The notes under the pieces: generated by a model
The model's database searches: none
Told to the model about the DNA's origin: nothing
What the model saw: only the letters and a program-made list of their open reading frames with translations
Shown here: positions 1 through 6,706 of the stretch, piece by piece
How positions within the stretch are numbered: position 1 is the first letter of the stretch
How the letters are laid out: the number at the start of each line of letters is the position of its first letter
Origin: Desulfobulbaceae bacterium UBA2775
GTDB lineage: Bacteria > Desulfobacterota > Desulfobulbia > Desulfobulbales > Desulfocapsaceae
Direction: 5' to 3'
NCBI GenBank assembly: GCA_002352445.1
Contig: DEIL01000192.1
Location: 1 to 8,686 of the forward strand
Length of the DNA stretch: 8,686 nucleotides
Translations under genes and position numbers: made by a program

Positions 1-401
1 AAGTGCGAGAGGATCGTATCAATCTGACCGGCTGGAAGTGTTCTAAGAAATGGGCTGTAAACAGTTTTTCCAAAAAACTTTTCCACCGCCAAGTCTATGA
101 ATGCAGCACCTCCTTCCCCCTCAACATTATCGCCCTTATTATCAGCGGGAAGGCGTGAAAACTTTATCAATCCCGTACAACCACTGCAATTGTATTTTTT
201 ATCGTTATCTTCAGCTGTTCCTGTTGCCTCTCCCAACAGCTGAAAGAGTAATTCCGTCATATCACGTACGAGGATAAGGCAAACATCTTTTCCATCAGGG
301 CATGAGAGAGTTTTCTCAGATAACACCAATTTCTCACCGACCTTGTAAAGAGGACAGTTTTTTTCCTCAACTATAGAAAAAACACAATTAAACGGTTTCA
401 T
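1..401 (-). CDS. Partial Cys-rich N-terminus of a probable cyclic-nucleotide-binding-domain protein
   Basis: An open frame on the minus strand starts at the ATG at 401-399 and runs without a stop for 133 codons off the left edge, so the C-terminus is missing. The first 80 residues are Cys-rich: C6, C16, C34, C41 and a CSGC pair at C72/C75. These could bind a metal or act as a redox site, but no known metal-site pattern is certain. After a variable Gly/Glu-rich stretch (about 87-98), the last visible residues (about 115-133, YSPFLRTLPAGQIDTILSH) look like the start of a cyclic-nucleotide-binding domain (SPxFxxLpxxxIdxIls). From memory, deltaproteobacterial proteins with a similar Cys-containing N-terminus carry a cNMP-binding domain and often a DUF4388 domain; this cannot be confirmed here. 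Only a weak GAGA-like ribosome site precedes the ATG. It is divergent from the E2-like gene. The reading frame is well supported; the family call is moderate. Confidence 0.6.
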   Translation of the reverse strand, partial: MKPFNCVFSIVEEKNCPLYKVGEKLVLSEKTLSCPDGKDVCLILVRDMTELLFQLLGEATGTAEDNDKKYNCSGCTGLIKFSRLPADNKGDNVEGEGGAAFIDLAVEKFFGKTVYSPFLRTLPAGQIDTILSH

Positions 402-586
402 AAATTCTCAAAAGAGCTAAGTAAGTTCGCGGAAAAATTTTCTGCTCCATTTTAAAATCCCATTTAAAGAATAATCATCTATTGAAAATTATTACCAGGT
501 TACTGATATTTTATTTTGTATTACTTAAACGACTTGATATACTAATAAAAAACAGCAATCAATTCTTCTACTGTTGCGACTACTTT
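402..586. promoter_or_regulatory. Divergent intergenic region
   Basis: This 185-bp AT-rich gap separates the start codons of the Cys-rich partial gene (minus) and the E2-TPR gene (plus), so it should hold promoters in both directions. The plus-strand promoter is listed separately. On the minus strand no convincing -35/-10 pair was found, only AT-rich runs such as TTTAAA near 460. No long palindrome, tRNA or additional ORF was seen. Confidence 0.5.
516..543 (+). promoter_or_regulatory. Extended -10 promoter for the E2-TPR gene
   Basis: An extended -10 motif, TGATATACT at 535-543 (TGn followed by TATACT, five of six to consensus), lies 16 bp after a weak -35 TTGTAT at 516-521. Transcription would begin near 550, about 37 nt before the ATG at 587. 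The promoter lies inside the longer reading frame that could start at a TTG at 482, which argues for the 587 start. It is a sequence match only. Confidence 0.45.
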
Positions 587-2806
587 ATGGCTATAGAATC
601 TAAACAATTGCGCGAAATCGCCGAACAGGTAAGTGAGCATTTCACCTCTCATAAAACTATATCCGTACGTCCCGTCAAAGGTGATCCTCCGAATCAGTAT
701 GAGGTCATATACACTCTCATCGGCATGATTCAGGTAGATGACAAAATAACCAGGGCAACAAATCATGTTGTGGAAATCTCAATACCTTTTGGTTTCCCAC
801 ACTTCCCCCCCAGTTGCAAGCCGAAAAGTAAAATTTTCCATCCTGATTTTGATCAAGCTGCAATCTGCCTGGGAGACTTTTGGCATCAGAATCGCTCTCT
901 GGTTGAGCTTATCACCCACGTTGGTCGAATGATTGATGGCGAATTCTATTCAACCACCAATGCATTTAACGAAGAAGCTGCCATCTGGTTTACCAAACAT
1001 CGTGATGAACTACCATTTTCATCAGCACTTACCGGTAGCATTAAACCAGACGAGGAATCTACTCTGCAGATAACGGTTGATACCGTGGATGAACCAACAT
1101 CTTCTCCAGAAGATGTTGAACAAATAGTATTGAATGCACAAATTGCACTTGAGAGAGCCAGCAGAGACGACACAATTGAACAGGAAGAAGAGCAAAGGAA
1201 ATATGCTGAACTTGTCCTTGATAACTATAAAAAAACCGCCAGGCAGGCAGCCGATTGTTCCACTACTTCTGACAACAACCACAAAGACATTGTACAAGAA
1301 AAAACGGGTTGGAAAAAAAGAATAAAACTCTTCATTATTGTATGGGCAGTAATCCATGCCGGAGGGGCAGGGATCTACTTCTACGCTAAGGGCGAGAGCA
1401 ATAAACTGGCCTCAGCGGAACAATCCTATAACCAGTGCCTGGATCAACTTGAAATAAACAGTTTCACCGCAGCAAAAGACAGTTGCGAAATTGCATTGCA
1501 ACAAGGCAAAGGTGTAAAAATCGTTGAGCAGGAAAGAACTACCAACCTCATAGCAGAAATCGAGACAATTCTTCATTCCGAGAAACTTCAACAGGGGCTG
1601 GGAGGAAGAATTCTAGTCGATGGACAATATCTCAACAAAGAAGACGCAGAGACATTGCTCCTTTTTAAAAGACTCAGCAGCGAAGGAACAGATCTTTTCA
1701 AACAGTCTCAATGGGCTGCCGCTTCTAAAAAATTGCAGAAAGCAATCGATACCGGAAACAACAACTCAATTGTTGATACCACCACACTCCCTGGCCTGAC
1801 CTCTAAATTACAAACTGCACAGCTGCAAACTTTTATACAGATCGCAACGGAAAAACAGAACCAGAAGTCCTGGAAAGAAGCAATAGAAAGCTATACAGAC
1901 GCCCTGGCATATATCAAGGAACTTCCACCTGAAATCAAGCAACAATACAGCGACCAATTGCAAAAACAACTGGGAAAATGTCAATTTGAAGATTTCAAAC
2001 AGAGAGGAGATACACTCTTTGCGCAATCCGACTGGCAGAATGCGAGACTGGCATACAAGCGGGCACTGGCTATTGGCAAAAGCGATGACAAAATAGTTGA
2101 GGAAACCGTATCAGAGGTATCGCTCAACCTTGAACTCGCACGACTCTACCAGGCCATCAAAAGCGGGAACCTGGCATTCGCTTCGGGTGACTGGGATAAG
2201 GCCATTCATGCTTACAAAAATGGCCAGGCCATACTTGCAGATAACAAAGATTTATTCACCCTGATCGATTCTGATGTCAATATCAGAAAGCTGGCAAAAA
2301 TCATCCTGCAGGCCTCTGTCATTAAAAACCGCCAGACCGCCAAAAAATATCTTGAGGAAAAGAATCTGCGAGCAGCAAAGGTCAGACACGAAAAGGTAAT
2401 CCGGGATATCAAAACCAACTCATTTGCAAATGATAGTGATTTTCTGAAAACAATAGCAGAGAGTACTGAAATTATACAATCATTGGAAAAAGAGATTTTT
2501 CTTAACGAAAAACAACACTACCTTGAAACTAACTTTCAGACACTTTTCACAAAACATTACCCGTCAGCATCTCCTGGAAATTTATCCCATCCTGTTATTT
2601 CCCTGGAAAAAGAGTCACCGGAAAACCTCTATTTCAAACTGCAATGTACAGAGATCAGCGGAGGTCGTCGCACCTTATTAATCATACGTTATACATATAA
2701 TAAAAAGAGTAAAACCTGGGATTTTTCTTCTGGAAACCTGAAAAAACCAAAACTTGCTCTTAACCATAATCGGTTATACCAGAAAGCGAAACTCCCCTTT
2801 GCCTAA
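587..2806 (+). CDS. Membrane-anchored E2 (ubiquitin-conjugating-like) protein with TPR repeats
   Basis: 739 residues. Residues about 1-144 form a UBC/E2-like domain: a Pro-rich FPHFPPS segment (70-76), IFHPDF (83-88, in place of the usual HPN), then ICLGDFW (93-99) with C94 at the catalytic cysteine position, and a helical end with N125, N128 and EAAxWF. An acidic linker follows, with a short Glu/Lys-rich helix at about 197-220. One hydrophobic segment (about 246-266) is preceded by WKKRIK, which predicts the E2 domain in the cytoplasm and the C-terminal part outside. TPR-like units lie near 274-303, 363-390, 420-443, 470-497, 523-550 and 584-608, several with the W-x-x-A and A-x-x-x-Y-x-x-A pattern. 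The last 100 residues are unassigned. The start is ATG 587; an in-frame TTG at 482 would add 35 hydrophobic residues but sits upstream of the likely promoter, and neither start has a clear ribosome site. The domain calls are solid; the substrate and any true conjugating activity are unknown. Confidence 0.8.
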   Translation: MAIESKQLREIAEQVSEHFTSHKTISVRPVKGDPPNQYEVIYTLIGMIQVDDKITRATNHVVEISIPFGFPHFPPSCKPKSKIFHPDFDQAAICLGDFWHQNRSLVELITHVGRMIDGEFYSTTNAFNEEAAIWFTKHRDELPFSSALTGSIKPDEESTLQITVDTVDEPTSSPEDVEQIVLNAQIALERASRDDTIEQEEEQRKYAELVLDNYKKTARQAADCSTTSDNNHKDIVQEKTGWKKRIKLFIIVWAVIHAGGAGIYFYAKGESNKLASAEQSYNQCLDQLEINSFTAAKDSCEIALQQGKGVKIVEQERTTNLIAEIETILHSEKLQQGLGGRILVDGQYLNKEDAETLLLFKRLSSEGTDLFKQSQWAAASKKLQKAIDTGNNNSIVDTTTLPGLTSKLQTAQLQTFIQIATEKQNQKSWKEAIESYTDALAYIKELPPEIKQQYSDQLQKQLGKCQFEDFKQRGDTLFAQSDWQNARLAYKRALAIGKSDDKIVEETVSEVSLNLELARLYQAIKSGNLAFASGDWDKAIHAYKNGQAILADNKDLFTLIDSDVNIRKLAKIILQASVIKNRQTAKKYLEEKNLRAAKVRHEKVIRDIKTNSFANDSDFLKTIAESTEIIQSLEKEIFLNEKQHYLETNFQTLFTKHYPSASPGNLSHPVISLEKESPENLYFKLQCTEISGGRRTLLIIRYTYNKKSKTWDFSSGNLKKPKLALNHNRLYQKAKLPFA

Positions 2807-3745
2807 CAGGTCATGGAGATGCAGCATACCCTCCAGCCTCCCCTTATCATCGGTTATCGGCAGGGCGGTGATTTCATGCTGCTGCATAATACTGAGTGCA
2901 TCGGCGGCCATCCGCGTCCCTTTTATACAGATTGGGTTCCTGGTCATCAATTCAGAAACCGTGATCCGGTCAAGGGATATTGCTTCCATTACAGCACGGC
3001 GGATATCACCATCTGTCACAATACCAAGTACAAATTTGTCTCCGTCAACTACAAGAACCGCGCCTTTATTCTTCTCATTCAACTTATCGATTGCCCTGCC
3101 GCCACCATCTTCCGGGGAAATCAAAGGAATATCCTCACCTACCAGCATCACCTCGGACACCTTAACCTTCAATCGTTCCCCCAAACTCCCCCCCGGATGA
3201 TTCTGGCGAAAATCTTTCTCCTGAAATTTTTTCCGGTTGAGCAAAACTACGGCAAGAGCGTCTCCCATGGCCAATGTTGCAGTCGTACTTGCGGTAGGCG
3301 CTAGTCCCAGAGGGCAAGCCTCCTTTGGCACTTTGATATCAAGGATAATATCTGCTGCTTCAGCAAGAAATGAATGCATGCCGCCGGTCATAGCGATGAT
3401 TGTATTTCCCCTTTTTTTCAAACTGGTCAGCAGGCCGTTTAACTCACCGGTATCTCCCGAATAAGAGATCGCGAGGATCACATCACTCTTCATCACCATA
3501 CCTAGATCCCCATGCATTGCCTCTACCGGATGAAGAAAAAAAGAAGGTGTCCCGGTACTGTTCAGGGTAGCTGAAATCTTCTGACCAACCAGTCCGGACT
3601 TTCCGATCCCGGTGATCACCAGCCTGCCGGCACAGGATTGAACAGATTCGACTGCCTTGACAAATTCACTCCCTATTTTCTCTCGAACTGCCGCCAATCC
3701 CTGCTCTTCAACCAGCAGAACTTCTTTTGCTTCTTCTATAGACAT
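2774..3745 (-). CDS. kdsD: Arabinose-5-phosphate isomerase (KpsF/GutQ family)
   Basis: 323 residues, close to the E. coli enzyme (328). It interconverts D-ribulose 5-phosphate and D-arabinose 5-phosphate, the first step toward Kdo for the LPS inner core, in the cytoplasm. The N-terminal SIS domain (about 36-170) has GIGKSG (46-51) and SYSGDTGE (94-101). Active-site residues K49, H78, E101 and H183 align with E. coli K59, H88, E111 and H193 at a constant offset of ten. Two CBS domains follow (about 195-255 and 263-323), as usual for the long form. The start ATG is at 3745-3743, preceded by GTGGGA as a ribosome site. The TAA stop at 2776-2774 lies inside the 3' end of the convergent E2-TPR gene (33-bp overlap). 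No other Kdo or LPS gene is adjacent. KdsD, GutQ and KpsF are paralogs that sequence alone separates poorly; the gene symbol assumes the housekeeping role. Confidence 0.93.
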   Translation of the reverse strand: MSIEEAKEVLLVEEQGLAAVREKIGSEFVKAVESVQSCAGRLVITGIGKSGLVGQKISATLNSTGTPSFFLHPVEAMHGDLGMVMKSDVILAISYSGDTGELNGLLTSLKKRGNTIIAMTGGMHSFLAEAADIILDIKVPKEACPLGLAPTASTTATLAMGDALAVVLLNRKKFQEKDFRQNHPGGSLGERLKVKVSEVMLVGEDIPLISPEDGGGRAIDKLNEKNKGAVLVVDGDKFVLGIVTDGDIRRAVMEAISLDRITVSELMTRNPICIKGTRMAADALSIMQQHEITALPITDDKGRLEGMLHLHDLLGKGEFRFLV

Positions 3746-3854
3746 AAAATGTTCCCACGGTTATGCGAATGAATAGTCAGGCCAAAATAATTATCTTTAT
3801 ATGCCAGAGTTTCAGGAATAAGACACTAACTTGTCAACGATTTCAAAGATTTTC

Positions 3855-3873
3855 AATATGACAATGTCATATT
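3855..3873. promoter_or_regulatory. Perfect 19-bp palindrome, probable operator
   Basis: AATATGACA and TGTCATATT flank a single central base, giving two perfect 9-bp half-sites. The site lies between kdsD and metK, 23 bp upstream of the candidate metK -35 and 17 bp upstream (in the kdsD direction) of the TTGACA that could serve kdsD. The size and symmetry fit a dimeric helix-turn-helix repressor. SAM-cycle genes in Proteobacteria can be controlled by the ArsR-type regulator SahR, but whether this site matches the SahR motif is not claimed. It does not resemble the E. coli MetJ box (AGACGTCT). Confidence 0.55.
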
Positions 3874-3955
3874 CCTTCTATTTATCCCCTATTTCCTTGA
3901 ATTTCTAGATAAAGTGCGTATGTTTTGGTGCGAACATTATTTCGTGCAGCTACTT

Positions 3956-4012
3956 ATACCCCCTCACGAGGGTGCCGAATTCTTGCCCTTTTATCGGGGT
4001 TATGTTGTTTTT
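3956..4012 (+). promoter_or_regulatory. Possible structured metK leader with competing stems
   Basis: Four short tracts alternate in the predicted metK leader: C-rich (3959-3963), GGG (3970-3972), CCC (3986-3988) and GGGG (3996-3999), followed by a T-rich end with TTTTT at 4008-4012. CCCT/AGGG can form a 4-bp stem with a CACG loop. The same AGGG can instead pair with CCCT at 3986-3989, and the outer ATA-CCCC can pair with GGGG-TTAT at 3996-4003. These pairings are mutually exclusive, as in an attenuator or riboswitch, but the stems are short. No known SAM riboswitch class was recognised. Confidence 0.3.
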
Positions 4013-4032
4013 AACTCTTAGTGGAGCTTTTC

Positions 4033-5199
4033 ATGTCAGATTATCTATTTACTTCCGAGTCCGTCTCGGAAGGGCATCCTGATAAAGTAGCAGATCAGAT
4101 TTCAGATGCCATCCTTGATGCCATACTCGTTCAGGATCCGGTGGCCAGAGTGGCCTGTGAAACCCTCGTCACCACAGGTATGGCCATTATTGCCGGTGAA
4201 ATTACCACATCAGCCTGGGTTGATATGCCCAAAGTGGTACGTAATACCATAAAAGAGATCGGCTACAACTCATCGGAGATGGGATTTGACTCCCAGTCAT
4301 GTGCAATTATAACCTCTATCGATAAACAGTCCACCGATATTGCCCAGGGGGTGGATGAAGGGGCAGGGGTTGATCTCGACCAGGGAGCCGGGGATCAGGG
4401 GCTGATGTTTGGCTATGCCTGCAATGAAACCGATGTCCTTATGCCTATGCCGATAACCTATGCCCACCAGTTGACCAAGCGCCAGGCTGACGTCCGCAAA
4501 GCAGGGACCCTTCCATGGCTTCGCCCTGATGCTAAGAGCCAGGTAACCATACAGTATATTAATGACGTTCCCACTTATATCAATACGGTTGTTCTCTCAA
4601 CCCAGCATGAAGAAAGTGTCAGCTATGAAGATCTCAAAGAAGGGGTTATGGAGGAGATCATCAAACCTACCCTGCCAGCTCATATGATAAATGAACAGAC
4701 TCAATTCTTTATCAACCCTACAGGTCGTTTCGTTATTGGCGGCCCTGTAGGCGACTGTGGTGTAACCGGCAGGAAAATTATCGTTGATACCTATGGAGGT
4801 AAAGGTTCCCATGGAGGTGGAGCCTTTTCCGGTAAAGACCCTTCCAAGGTTGATCGTTCCAGTTCTTATTACGGCAGGTATGTTGCCAAAAACCTGGTGG
4901 CAGCCGGACTGGCAGACGAGTTGGAAGTACAAATTGCCTATGCCATTGGTATTTCACAGCCTGTCTCAATCAATGTAAACAGTTTCAATTCCGGTAAAAT
5001 CTCCGATGCTGCAATCAAACAACTTATTATTGACCATTTTGACCTGCGTCCCAAGGCAATTGTACAGCAGCTTGATCTTCTCCGGCCTATCTACCTTGAA
5101 ACTGCCTCCTATGGTCATTTTGGACGTGAACTTGAAAACTTCACCTGGGAAAGAACTGATAAGGCGGCTGTATTGAGAGATGCGGCAAATATTAAGTGA
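4033..5199 (+). CDS. metK: S-adenosylmethionine synthase
   Basis: 388 residues, a normal MetK length. It makes S-adenosylmethionine from methionine and ATP with release of phosphate and pyrophosphate, as a cytoplasmic tetramer needing Mg2+ and K+. The N-terminus has the ATP/metal motif EGHPDKVADQISD (from residue 13; H15 and D17 are the expected catalytic and metal residues). GAGDQG (118-123) and the P-loop-like GGGAFSGKDPSKVDRS (261-276) are both intact. The start is ATG 4033 because GTGGAG at 4021-4026 is a good ribosome site six bases upstream; a GTG start at 4021 would use that site as codons. The TGA stop at 5197-5199 coincides with the left end of a palindromic repeat, yet the C-terminus (RDAANIK) looks complete. 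ahcY follows on the same strand 203 bp later. Confidence 0.97.
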   Translation: MSDYLFTSESVSEGHPDKVADQISDAILDAILVQDPVARVACETLVTTGMAIIAGEITTSAWVDMPKVVRNTIKEIGYNSSEMGFDSQSCAIITSIDKQSTDIAQGVDEGAGVDLDQGAGDQGLMFGYACNETDVLMPMPITYAHQLTKRQADVRKAGTLPWLRPDAKSQVTIQYINDVPTYINTVVLSTQHEESVSYEDLKEGVMEEIIKPTLPAHMINEQTQFFINPTGRFVIGGPVGDCGVTGRKIIVDTYGGKGSHGGGAFSGKDPSKVDRSSSYYGRYVAKNLVAAGLADELEVQIAYAIGISQPVSINVNSFNSGKISDAAIKQLIIDHFDLRPKAIVQQLDLLRPIYLETASYGHFGRELENFTWERTDKAAVLRDAANIK

Positions 5200-5359
5200 T
5201 GGCGTCGTAAAAAGCCCGATATCCTGCGTTGTAGGTTTTTAATGAAGACTCGACATACCACATGTATAGTCGAGTCTTCATTAAAAAAACTACGCCTTGT
5301 ATATCGAACTTTTCCCATAGCTATCTGGAAACTTCGAATAGACTTTTTACGACACCATC
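5198..5359. repeat. MITE-like nested inverted-repeat element between metK and ahcY
   Basis: A 162-bp element is bounded by 17-bp inverted ends: 5198-5214 (GATGGCGTCGTAAAAAG) and 5343-5359 (CTTTTTACGACACCATC), with one mismatch. Inside, CGATAT (5217-5222) pairs with ATATCG (5301-5306), GCG-TTGTAG (5226-5234) roughly with CTACGC (5290-5295), and a perfect 19-bp stem forms from 5236-5254 and 5269-5287 around a 14-nt loop. An extra unpaired segment (5307-5342) on the right holds a small TTTCC/GGAAA hairpin. It has no coding capacity. The sequence TTAA occurs at 5192-5195 and 5360-5363 and might be a target duplication, but this is weak. The left end overlaps the metK stop codon. Similar ends with a GTCGTAAAAAG core recur in deltaproteobacterial genomes as far as I recall. 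A non-autonomous mobile element or palindromic repeat unit is the best description. Confidence 0.75.
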
Positions 5360-5402
5360 TTAAATTAATTTAAACGAAATACAGACTAAGCGGTGCTTAT
5401 TT
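5360..5402 (+). promoter_or_regulatory. ahcY upstream segment with AT palindrome
   Basis: A perfect 14-bp AT palindrome, TTAAATTAATTTAA, occupies 5360-5373 directly after the repeat element. A possible promoter uses TTTACG (5346-5351, inside the repeat end) as -35 and TTTAAA (5369-5374) as -10 with 17-bp spacing; both match only four of six positions. GCGGTG at 5390-5395 is a modest ribosome site seven bases before the ahcY ATG. ahcY could also be read through from metK. Confidence 0.3.
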
Positions 5403-6701
5403 ATGAATGATTTAACTCCAGATTATAAAGTTGCTGATCTATCTCTTGCTGATTGGGGACGAAAAGAAATCGAGATAGCAGAAACCGAGATGCCGGGTCT
5501 TATGGCTTTGCGTAAAAAGTATAAGAATGAGGCGCCACTCAAGGGCGCCCGAATCGGGGGATGTCTGCATATGACAATTCAAACCGCCGTTCTTATGGAA
5601 ACCCTGGTCGATCTGGGGGCCGAAGTTCGCTGGTCCAGCTGTAATATCTTTTCCACCCAGGATCATGCGGCGGCGGCCATGGCAGCAGCCGGAATTCCTA
5701 CCTTTGCCTGGAAAGGAGAGTCAGAAGAGGAGTTCTGGTGGTGTATTGACCAGACCATTTTCGGCCCGGAAGACTGGCGCCCCAATATGGTGCTTGACGA
5801 TGGCGGCGATCTGACCCTCGTCCTGCACGAAAAATATACTGAAGAATTAAAAAATATCCGTGGCATCAGTGAAGAGACCACCACCGGCGTCCACCGACTC
5901 ACTGAAATGGCTGCTGAGGGAACTCTTCAAGCCCCTGCCTTTAATGTTAACGATTCCGTCACAAAGTCTAAATTCGACAATCTGTACGGCTGCCGTGAAT
6001 CCCTGATAGATGGTATAAAAAGGGCTACCGACGTGATGATAGCCGGTAAAAATTGTGTGGTTATCGGTTATGGTGATGTGGGGAAAGGATGTGCCCAGGC
6101 TCTGCGCGGTATGGGGGCGACCGTTTTCATAACTGAGATTGATCCTATCTGCGCCCTGCAGGCAGCCATGGAAGGTTATAAGGTGGTAACAATGGAGGAG
6201 ATAGCATCTGTCGGGAATATCTTTGTCACCTGTACCGGCAATCTCAATGTAATCACCAGAGCCCATATGGAGCAGATGCCCAATGAAGCTATAGTCTGCA
6301 ATATCGGCCATTTTGACTCAGAAGTCGACATTGCCGGAATAAAGGATCTGGAGTGGGATAATATCAAGCCCCAGGTTGACCATGTCATTTTCCCTGACGG
6401 CAAAAAAATTATTGTCCTTGCGGAGGGCCGCCTTGTCAACCTTGGTTGTGCCACGGGGCATCCCAGCTTTGTTATGAGCAGCTCCTTTACCAACCAGGTA
6501 CTGGCACAAATAGAGTTGTGGAACAACCCATCAAAGTATGAGAACAAGGTCTATTTTCTACCAAAAGAGCTTGATGAAATGGTGGCCAGGCTCCATTTGA
6601 AAAATATTGGTGTAAATCTGACAGAACTGACCCGGGAGCAGGCTGATTATATTGGAGTACCGGTTAAAGGTCCATATAAGCCGGATTATTATAGATACTA
6701 A
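5403..6701 (+). CDS. ahcY: Adenosylhomocysteinase (S-adenosylhomocysteine hydrolase)
   Basis: 432 residues, the same length as the human enzyme, without the roughly 40-residue insert found in some bacterial forms. It reversibly splits S-adenosylhomocysteine into adenosine and homocysteine using bound NAD, relieving product inhibition of methyltransferases. Visible residues include H56 (CLHMT), D132/D133 (LDDGGD), E158/T159 in SEETTTG, K188/D192/N193 in KSKFDN, the NAD-binding GYGDVGKG (222-229), GHFDSEVD, and the C-terminal KPDYYRY, where K426 and Y430 match residues that reach the NAD of the neighbouring subunit. The start is ATG 5403. With metK just upstream it forms a two-gene SAM-cycle block, interrupted by the palindromic element. 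The gene is intact and the assignment is secure. Confidence 0.97.
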   Translation: MNDLTPDYKVADLSLADWGRKEIEIAETEMPGLMALRKKYKNEAPLKGARIGGCLHMTIQTAVLMETLVDLGAEVRWSSCNIFSTQDHAAAAMAAAGIPTFAWKGESEEEFWWCIDQTIFGPEDWRPNMVLDDGGDLTLVLHEKYTEELKNIRGISEETTTGVHRLTEMAAEGTLQAPAFNVNDSVTKSKFDNLYGCRESLIDGIKRATDVMIAGKNCVVIGYGDVGKGCAQALRGMGATVFITEIDPICALQAAMEGYKVVTMEEIASVGNIFVTCTGNLNVITRAHMEQMPNEAIVCNIGHFDSEVDIAGIKDLEWDNIKPQVDHVIFPDGKKIIVLAEGRLVNLGCATGHPSFVMSSSFTNQVLAQIELWNNPSKYENKVYFLPKELDEMVARLHLKNIGVNLTELTREQADYIGVPVKGPYKPDYYRY

Positions 6702-6706
6702 CTACT

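Larger units (their letters stand above)
3746..4032. promoter_or_regulatory. Divergent kdsD/metK intergenic region with candidate promoters
   Basis: No gene is visible in this 287-bp gap. On the plus strand a candidate metK promoter is TTGAAT (3897-3902), 16 bp, TATGTT (3919-3924), giving a leader of about 100 nt. On the minus strand a perfect -35 TTGACA (complement of 3832-3837) points toward kdsD, but its -10 at normal spacing (TGAAAC) is poor; a better -10, TATAAA (complement of 3796-3801), lacks a good -35. A 19-bp palindrome and a C/G-tract leader within the gap are listed separately. Confidence 0.4.

Noticed and set aside
1..2806. Bil or CBASS-type antiphage operon with ubiquitin-like conjugation
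   Set aside because: Only an E2-like domain is visible; no E1, JAB peptidase, ubiquitin-like protein, cyclase or effector is adjacent within the window, although the left flank is unseen.
2813..3304. Long plus-strand ORFs opposite kdsD (also 2754-3200, 3237-3464)
   Set aside because: They lie antisense to a kdsD gene with all active-site residues intact. Their translations show no recognisable domain and no ribosome site.
4021..4032. GTG start for metK at 4021
   Set aside because: The GTGGAG there is the ribosome-binding site for the ATG at 4033, and MetK proteins normally begin near the second site.
3900..4032. Known SAM riboswitch (SAM-I, SAM-II, SMK) before metK
   Set aside because: None of the conserved core sequences of these classes could be recognised; only unclassified short stems are present.
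5236..5287. Intrinsic terminator for metK
   Set aside because: The 19-bp stem is strong, but it is preceded rather than followed by a T-run on both strands, so it does not fit a Rho-independent terminator.
5360..5402. SAH riboswitch before ahcY
   Set aside because: The space between the repeat element and the ahcY start is too short and AT-rich and lacks the GC-rich conserved core.
5847..6311. 154-codon minus-strand ORF inside ahcY
   Set aside because: Antisense to an intact, highly conserved gene, with no motif of its own.
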